Below, one piece after another: positions 44,291 through 64,000 of a stretch of 64,000 nt of DNA (its first letter is position 1; each line of letters begins with the position of its first letter). This DNA comes from Stercorarius parasiticus (Eukaryota; Chordata; Aves; Charadriiformes; Stercorariidae): contig VWZL01005154.1 in the NCBI GenBank assembly GCA_013396915.1, positions 1-64,000 on the forward strand, in the 5' to 3' direction. The notes beneath the pieces were generated by a model that had not been told where the DNA came from, made no database searches, and worked only from the letters and a program-made list of their open reading frames with translations. The translations under genes were made by a program, and so were the position numbers.

Positions 44291-45559
44291 ACATCTGTCC
44301 TGCTAAGAATCAGGTGCAAGGGCAGCAGATGAAGCGTTCATTGGAGAAACTACAACAAAATCCTGTCATTGCTGCCAGCATCTCCCATAGATAGTACCTG
44401 GGAAAAATGCTGGCCAGCATTCTTCTACGCTAATTTGCCATTTACGTCCTGAAAGGTGCTCCCCTGCAAGCCAAAAATGACTTACTAAATGATGCAAACC
44501 AGTCCTCGTCCCTGCCCACCTGCTGGCAGCTATATGCAAACCACCTTAAACAAGAGTGGCTGTACTGCGTCAGATATGGGGTTAATTTGAGACATTTTAC
44601 TGTTCTTCAGCAGTGACTGTGAGGGTCTAGGGCAAGGTAAAAAGACGGAAAGTGTGTCTGATACTACCCCCAGTACTATCCCAGCCTGCAACTATTTTTG
44701 TCTCAAGGACCCCCAACTCAGTGTATGCCCCATCCACCCCATGCCTGGCTGCATAAAGACACCAGAGGCACCCTTTAGGGCTCTGGGTCTTGGATGCAAT
44801 GCCCATTGCCAGGGACCCAGGCAGAGGCTGTTGTTACTTGAACATGAACAATCTGTCTCCCCTGTCAGCAGCTGCAGGTCTTACTGCTGGTGTAGCGTGT
44901 GCAGTACAAGTGCAACCACAGACATGCTTCGGAGGACAGTTAGAGAAAATCAATGAGGGATACAGACTTTTTCAAAGAGAAATAGGATCCTTAATTGCGT
45001 TAGACAGAAGTATATGCTAAGGCACATGTAAAAGCTCAGAGGGAAAACAGTGAGCTAGGAGGGTCCTCCAGGCCCCCGGTCTTGCTTTAGCCCAAAGGCT
45101 TGGTGGTCCCTCTGTGGAGACCTGTTGCAAAAGTCAGAAGTATTTCTCAGCCAGGTGTGGATCGGCCCTTTCCCCAGGCTTCAAGCGCTGCCCCAGGACA
45201 TCCTTTCTTAAAATTGCTTCATTTCCACCAAGAATAACTGAACTATATTTTCTTTGATTTGGGGCAGGGAGGAAGCTCCCCCTATTACTGCATCCAAAAC
45301 CCACACCCAGCCCATGACACACCACATCACTCGAGACAAGGCTGCTGAGATGAGGCAGAGATATGCCTGAGCCCCTGCAGAGGCTCTCTGATGGGCTCCT
45401 CTCGCCCAGGGAAAGGGAGAGGCACTACCGCCGCTCCCGAGGGGGCAGGGGGCAGAGGGGCTGCAGAAGCTGCCAAGCCACATCCCAAGTGAAACATCAT
45501 CCAGCTGAGCCAACAGCACATGGCTTCACTTTTATTACAACCAGGAGCTCCCCTTACAT
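44291..45559. other. intergenic space between the convergent ITGB2 and KMO
   Basis: The gap between the two 3' ends. No coding feature is supported; it includes the KMO polyadenylation region on the minus strand. Confidence 0.55.
45531..45536 (-). terminator. candidate KMO polyadenylation signal
   Basis: AATAAA on the minus strand (TTTATT on the plus strand), only 24 bases after the KMO stop codon. If used, the 3' UTR would be very short, about 40-50 bases. No other clear AATAAA was noticed in the next few hundred bases. Confidence 0.45.
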
Positions 45560-55945
<10,386 letters not shown>

Positions 55946-56469
55946 CGCTGAGGCAGCCCCGAGGTTGCAGGTTCTTACTGCTGTGTCTCCACTCCTTGTC
56001 CTGCTGCGCTGCCCTCACCAGCAGGGAGGAGAAGGGGAGGAACATGCACATCTGAGTCACACCTGCGTTCTCCTGTGGTTCATGTTAAAGTTTAACTCCC
56101 AGCCCAGAGGCTGTTGGTGAATCAGCCTGGCCGTGTGGCCAGTCACACTGAGCCTTAGGTGAAGAGATGTGAATGTGGTGTTATTCAGTCAGGCCTTATT
56201 AAAAGGCCTCTTTTGAAAATTATAAAGCAATTCTGCAGCCTTCAAGGACCCCCTAATGAACCGCACACAGAGCAGGAGGAGAACATGCATCTGCTGGGCT
56301 TCTGCTGCTGCTTCACTGGGCTGCAACTGCAGAGGCACCAGTGGGATGGTGCAGAGTAACTCCTGCAGCACACTCCTGAGGATGGGATGTGAACCACACT
56401 CTTTGCCCAGGGGCCTGATCCCATCTGTGAGGACATCTTTTGCCCAACTAAACTGTGTATGGCTTGAGC
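55946..56469. promoter_or_regulatory. KMO upstream region
   Basis: The sequence just above the KMO start should hold its promoter and 5' UTR (minus strand). It is not a CpG island, and no core element could be named with confidence. The next element is a CR1 at about 56.47 kb. Confidence 0.4.
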
Positions 56470-56903
56470 GTTTTGGGGTGAGGGAACACCTATGCTATGA
56501 GGACAGGCTGAAACAGCTGGGGTTGCTCAGCCTGGAGAAGAGAAGGCTCCAGGGAGACCTTATAGCAGCCTTCCAGTACCTAAAGGGGGCCTACAGGAAA
56601 GACGGGGAGGGACTCTTCACCAGGGAGTGTAGCGATAGGACGAGGGGTAATGGCTTCAAACTGGAAAAGGGTAGATTTAGATTAGATATTAGGAAAAAAT
56701 TCTTTACTGTAAGGGTGATGAAGCAGTGGAACAGGTTGCCCAGGGAAGTTGTGGATGCCCCATCCCTGGAAGTGTTCAAGGCCAGGCTGGATGGGGCTTT
56801 GAGCAGCCTGGTCTAGTGGGAGGTGTCCCTGCCCACGGCAGAGGGGTTGGAACTAGATGATCTTTAGGGTCCCTTCCAACCCAAACCATTCTATGATTCC
56901 ATG
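56470..56903 (+). mobile_element. CR1 LINE 3' end, plus strand
   Basis: Encodes the terminal CR1 ORF2 segment ([51 protein letters not shown]) with an intact frame down to the usual LVxW end, then the 3' UTR GATGATCTTTAGGGTCCCTT and the terminal ATTCTATGATTCC. The frame over this part is unbroken, so it is among the younger copies in the window. Confidence 0.95.
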
Positions 56904-59545
56904 CTAAGCAGAGGGTCCATGCCTCATCTGCAGAATCTTTCCAGGACTCGGATAAGGCTGTGAGGAGACACCTCTGCGTGCACCGTTTCACTTGCCCATC
57001 CTCAGGAGGACGTGCTCTCCTGAGCCAATCCTGCACACAGTAAGCTCTTAAAAGCAAGGATCCAATTATAGCCTATGCAAAATAATTAAACAGCAGACAG
57101 TGAAAACACATACATTAACATACACTAACTACCATTTATTGCTAAACCTGCAATGCATAGCCCAAAACAGCAGATATGTCTCAAAGGAGCAAGACCAAAT
57201 CCCCACAGTGCCATTCTCCATTGGGTGGCCTGGTTCCCAGTGTAGCATGGGCCAGCTGCTCCCAAGGGGACAGGGAGCAAGTGCCGTGCCGTGCCGTGCC
57301 ACAGTCCCTACCTGCAGTAGCATGCAAAGAGAGAACACGCAAGACAGGGTCAACAGGACCTACAGGCAGTCCCAGGCCCAAGCTTAAATGGGACTGCTGG
57401 CCTTGGGGAGGGCAGGGGTTCCAGGTGGGACTGGTAGGGGTTGTTAAAAGCTATTAGTGCCTGTGGGCCCTGGCACTGCATCTGAATGAGTCGTCACTGG
57501 AGACCCTCTGCTGGTTTTCTCTGATCCACGCTATCTAATTGACTGACACACAGCAAAGAAAACAGAGCAAAGAGGGCAAAGAGCAAGGTAAGTTTTACAT
57601 GGTAAATAAATTATTCATTAATTGTTTTCAGAGCACAGACAGCACACCATTAACTTCCAGCAGTGACAGTTATTACTTGGAAAAATCACTCACAGCACTC
57701 TTTGCATACTTGTCCAGTAGGCGTTACAGATTACTCCACCACCCTGTCTTACCAACTTGATAGCAGCACTTTAAGGTACGTCAGTTAATTCATGGACTCC
57801 TGTGGATAACACCAGCATACAATTGTGTAACTGAAGATGGTCTTGTAGTACTGCTTTCTGCACAAGCAGCCTCAGCCATGTCCACGTACCTGATCCAGAG
57901 GCAGGACGCACGAACATGTGGGGAAGCTCCTGACCCCACGATGAGCAGCACTATGTGGTACGGTAAATGGCCACAGTTTGAAAGTTTTTTCTTCCAAGAT
58001 GATACACATCAGCTTCTTGCTGCCACACCTATCTCTTTAGCTACTGACAATAGTTCTTGGCAAACCAGACTAAACTTTGCCTACCAGGAACTATCTGTAC
58101 CCAGTGCAATACCTTTTCTTCTGGATAACTATTCCAAACAAAATTTAAGTCCCTGGGCTATCTTCATCAGCTTCACTCACCAACTGCAGCAGGCAAAACC
58201 AACATAAAGAAGTGCTCCACTTTAAAAACAGGAGAAGGTGGGAAGACATTGAGAAAGTGCTACTAATTTGTTGTGTTCATTTCTGTATTAAACACAACCA
58301 GGCCGCTGAGAGAATGAAAAAGTATCACTTGATTAAAACTCTGAGTGAGCCTTCCAAGGAGTCATAAATGAAAACAAAAAGAACAGGATAGTATGGTCTC
58401 AGATAAAAGCCTGCCCTCTGAAAATTAGTGAGAAAAGTAAAGAAGGAAAAAGTGTTTGATTTATGTTTCTCAAGAAAAAGACATGCCAATATCCAAGGGA
58501 GAACCTCAGGATTTTATTGTGGTTTTTTTAAACCAAGTCTAAATCCTGATTATATGAGGGAAAGGTTGAGAAACAATGAAACAAATATACACAGTTCCAG
58601 GCTGCTTAAATCATCTTCCAATAGCTTTTTAAGAATAAAACCATGGGTAGCTTTGTAAATGTGAGATTTGGGAGAGACTGAGAGCCAGAGCTCTCCTGGG
58701 GCGGAAAATGTGGACTGCAGCTAGCTGGGAGTAGGCATTGCATGTCAACATTCAAACCCAAAGAACACAGAAGCAGATTTCTTTCTGTTCTTCTCCAGTG
58801 AGAACTATTTATCCAAATAGTGCATAAAGTCAGCTCACAAGTAGGGCAGACTGCTGGTCTTCAGGAAAATCCAGTGACAGGATTTTGCCCTGCTATGCCC
58901 GTAACTTGCATTTGGATCTTTCACGCTCACCACAAGTATATCTGTGAGGAAGTAAAACCAAAAGCTGAAGGAGGAACACTTCAGCCTGATCAAGTTTGCT
59001 GACTAAACCCTCATTCACGCATCCTGGATTAGTTTGCATTATCCTCCCCCAGGAGGGCAGCAGCCCCCTTTGCAAGAAGCATTTCCTCAATTTGCACATG
59101 AAGGGGACTCTCAGCCCTGGAGCTGGGTCACACTCATTTGCAACGCGTGTGAACTGGTGCAGGCAGGACGCAGGAACAACCACAAAACCGCGGATGAAAG
59201 GCAAAGAGCAAATTTAATCTTGATACCTCATGGATCGTGGAATCTCTGGAGCAACACCCAGGCAGAGGCAGGCAAGCAGGGGATGCAGGCACCGCGGAGC
59301 AAGAGAGAGAGTCCTTATTAGCAAGAGAGTGAGAGCGAAAGCGCTAAGACTCCGTGTTCTTGCCAGTATTTCAAGGGTTCAAGCAGGCATAGTTTTCCCA
59401 CTGTGCTTTGATCTTCTTCAACAACAGGGCAGGATTCTCAAGCGGCAGATAAGGTGTCCTTGAGTCCATAGCAGACTTATGTTATCTAAGTGCAGATGTT
59501 CTGCTTGCAAGCACATAAGACCGAACAATTAGTGTGATATACGTG
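56904..59545. other. intergenic stretch between KMO and the C21orf58-like gene
   Basis: No supported gene. A GTGCC unit is repeated four times at 57281-57300. Open frames here, including one of 109 codons at 57878-58207 on the plus strand, resemble no family I recognise. Confidence 0.5.
57281..57300. repeat. pentanucleotide microsatellite (GTGCC)4
   Basis: Four perfect copies of GTGCC on the plus strand in intergenic DNA. Confidence 0.95.
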
Positions 59546-59912
59546 TGTCGTGGTTTGGCCTCAGATGTCAACAAAGAACCACATGCCGCTCTCTCGGGCT
59601 TTCCCAATACGGGAAGAATCGGAAGAAAAAGGCAAAACTCACGGGTTGAGACAAAGGCAATTTAACAGAACAGCAAAGGGAACAAGAAACCAACAACAAT
59701 AAGACGGATAGAGGGATATACAAACACGGTTACGGAACCGCTGCTCCCCGCCGCTCACTGACCGGACCCTGGACGCCCCAGCCCGCTCCAAGTGCGACTT
59801 CCTGCCCCCTCCCCCAGCGGCTCAGGATGGGCATGGCTCACATGGCATGGAATACTTGTGTCCCTGCCGGAGCCCGGGGACAATTAACCCTGTCCCCGCC
59901 AGAACCAGGACA
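59546..59912 (-). mobile_element. solo LTR of an avian endogenous retrovirus
   Basis: The 367-bp segment starts TGTCGTGG and ends CCAGGACA, with inverted TGTC..GACA ends. Internal stretches (AAAACTCACGGGTTGAGACA; ATGGCATGGAATACTTGTGT) recall LTRs widespread in neoavian genomes. In that family the viral sense strand is the complement of the plus strand here. The flanks ACGTG (59541-59545) and ATGTG (59913-59917) look like a 5-bp target duplication with one mismatch. No internal viral genes lie on either side, so it is a solo LTR. Confidence 0.8.
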
Positions 59913-60377
59913 ATGTGTTTCCCAGCACCCCAGGTGTGAGTCACTTGAGTGTGTTTACACTCCTCCTCGCCGATCTTCCGATCTTCCGTTACTTTCCCAC
60001 ACAAGGGCTCATATGATGCTGGTGTTAACATTATTTCATGCCCAGGGGCTGCCGTGGCCTGCCGAGCCTGCAAGACACTTTGGGATGGGTCATCTTGATT
60101 CTGTGAAGAGAGGGCAAAAAAAAGTGGATTGCTTGAGGCTGGTCTGAGCTTGGAAGATGAGAGGAAACAACTGAACTAGCAGAAAAGGGTGAGCAGGCCA
60201 CAGATGCATGGTACATTTGTTCTGAACATCTGCAGTCTTTCTCCCACTCACTTCTTGTATCAACAATGTGCAGTCATACAGACGTTAGACTGTTGATTAG
60301 ACAGATTATTTAGGAACTGTTGAAATACAGGTTGACTTCAGCAACGCTATGGTCCACTTGCAGAGGAGCACGTACTG
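59913..60377. other. non-coding stretch beside the LTR
   Basis: No gene recognised. GATCTTCC is repeated directly near 59975. The segment may be 3' UTR or flank of the C21orf58-like gene if its last exon is at 60378-60393. Confidence 0.4.
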
Positions 60378-60393
60378 TCAGTATGTAGGCCAC
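60378..60393 (-). CDS. possible last coding exon of the C21orf58-like gene
   Basis: A minus-strand acceptor, TTGCAG, precedes GTGGCCTACATACTGA. Joined to the AC left over from the exon ending at 61822, it reads TWPTY and then stop. In another frame the same acceptor opens VAYILTVRAP down to a TAA at 60310-60312, which would need a phase-0 donor. The choice follows the splice phase only. Confidence 0.3.
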
Positions 60394-61821
60394 CTGCAAC
60401 AAGAAAAATGGCTTTATTGTGTCTGGTAACAGCCAAAAGTATACGCTCGCTGCAGCTGCAAAAGGACAGTGTAGATGTGTCAGATCTCCTAATTCATGGT
60501 GGAAGGTAGCTGAAGAAGAGGAAGACAACTTAAAAGCCATGACAAGATCTTCCTTTGCTGATTTCTGCAAACAGCTAATTGCATTGATTCTGGAAGGAGA
60601 AAAGAGATCTTTACCAGTAAAGACTGCAAACCCAAGTAGAAGTGAAAGGGGTAGAAATGTTTATCCCTTAAGATCCCATTAGGTAAACAATCTGTTCAGG
60701 AATTCAAATCCCATGCTAAAGAAGGCCACATAGATACCGCTGCCAGCAGGTTGCCTGTGCATGAGGATGCAGCTGCGTCCATACTGTCCTGTTCACCAAG
60801 GTTTTGAAAGAGCCATTGCACACAAATAAAAGATGGATTCTGACCAATGCAAGAGTGACTCCCCAGCCACCCCACCCCACTCTAGTAATGTGCATTTCTT
60901 TATCAGCCTCAGCATGTAAGAACATTCTAACACTGCTGCTTCCAGGCCAGCTTTCTTGCTATTCCCTCCTGACATACTCAGCAGGACCACTGCTCTCTCT
61001 TGGCTGAGATGCTTCCCCAAGACTCCTGCCACTAGCATTCGCATGAGCAGACTAGTTCAAGCCCTAATCCTGGCTGTGATCTGCTCGTGCCTAGAAAGCT
61101 GACCAGGCTCAGAAATAGCAGGGAAGGCACAGGCAGAGATAGCAGGGAAGTGAGCCCCTGGAGGAGCTGGCTGCTGACCTCTGCTAAGGGCTCGAGGGCT
61201 CTACAGACCCCGGGGCAGCGTAGGAGGAAGTCTATCCATTTCTGCGCTTGAAAAAACATGCCAGCTGCAAGCACAGGCTTATTGCAAATGCTCAGCTTTA
61301 TTTCTGAGTACTCCCCTCCCTTTGTACCATTTTCCTTAGCAAGTGGTGGTGGGTTTTCTTCCCAGGAATTTCTGATTAGCAAATGTCTCAATAGCATTTT
61401 AAGAATATAAATCTTACTGGGAACCTTAGCCTGAATGTAAAACACATGCAGCCTTTATTTAGCAGGTGTCTGTCAGGTTCACAGAGACACCCAAAACCCA
61501 GGATAACAACCACTGCACAGCAGAGCCATAGAGCATTGCTGAGTGGTGGCACTGTGTGGTAGGGACACAGCTTGGTATCATCTGCAGACCTTGTCTGATC
61601 CTCATGTTTATTCCGCAGTAAGCAAGGATTAATTGCTCAAGTTATAAGATTGAGTGTATCAAATCCTCACTTAACCCACCTCAATCCTATTGTTGTGTTA
61701 AAGACAGGACTGGCCTCAGTGAAGAACCACAAAGGCATGGGATTGTCTGGTCTACCCAGCTATCCCATCTGTGCAGGAAAGAAAGGCTAAAAGTTTACAT
61801 CGCGGATGCCTATTTACTTAC

Positions 61822-63932
<2,111 letters not shown>

Positions 63933-64000
63933 TTATCAGCAACTGACAAGTAGCAGGGGCATCTTCGTAAGAAGTGCCCTCCAGTATGCAGACTGGTCAT

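Noticed and set aside
57878..58207. A 109-codon plus-strand frame between KMO and the C21orf58-like gene.
   Set aside because: No homology recognised, no splice sites or promoter context; likely chance.
60310..60393. Terminal exon reading VAYILTVRAPLQVDHSVAEV to a TAA.
   Set aside because: Its frame needs a phase-0 donor, but the preceding exon ends in phase 2; the short TWPTY ending from the same acceptor fits instead. Kept only as an alternative.

Overview
The window is vertebrate nuclear DNA, almost certainly from a bird. It carries multi-exon genes with GT-AG introns, several CR1 non-LTR retrotransposon fragments with the typical avian CR1 3' end, two LTRs of avian endogenous-retrovirus type, and one CpG island interrupted by a run of N. 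It is not bacterial or phage sequence, and I found no CRISPR array, operon or tRNA/rRNA gene.

Layout. Positions 1-24,700 are mostly non-coding and probably intronic or 3' to SLX9; they hold two CR1 fragments near the left end, a 0.69-kb LTR and a further CR1 tail. SLX9 (FAM207A, ribosome biogenesis) is on the minus strand: exon 1 lies in the CpG island at 26.4-26.6 kb, exon 2 at 24.7-24.8 kb, and a possible tiny exon 3 at 21.4 kb; the rest of the gene was not found. Positions 27,000-36,800 have no gene I can support. ITGB2 (integrin beta-2, CD18) is complete on the plus strand, 15 coding exons at 36.8-43.1 kb giving 773 residues. KMO (kynurenine 3-monooxygenase) is complete on the minus strand, 15 coding exons at 45.6-55.9 kb giving 475 residues, convergent with ITGB2. 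Positions 56,000-60,300 hold a CR1 and a solo LTR. The right end (60.4-63.9 kb, minus) holds the 3' part of a DUF4587 gene that best fits C21orf58; its 5' exons lie beyond the window.

The reading frame was followed across every splice junction of ITGB2 and KMO: both are open from ATG to stop, all introns are GT-AG, and the total lengths are close to those of the human proteins. Both are active in leukocytes and inflammation (beta-2 integrin adhesion; tryptophan breakdown), but their adjacency does not by itself show shared control. ITGB2, SLX9 and C21orf58 are all on human 21q22.3, whereas human KMO is on 1q43, so KMO marks a synteny difference worth checking.

No previously undescribed system stands out. 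The main points of interest are the KMO insertion in a 21q22.3-like block, a hexanucleotide repeat inside an ITGB2 coding exon, a possible GC-AG micro-exon of SLX9, and unresolved exons of the C21orf58-like gene.
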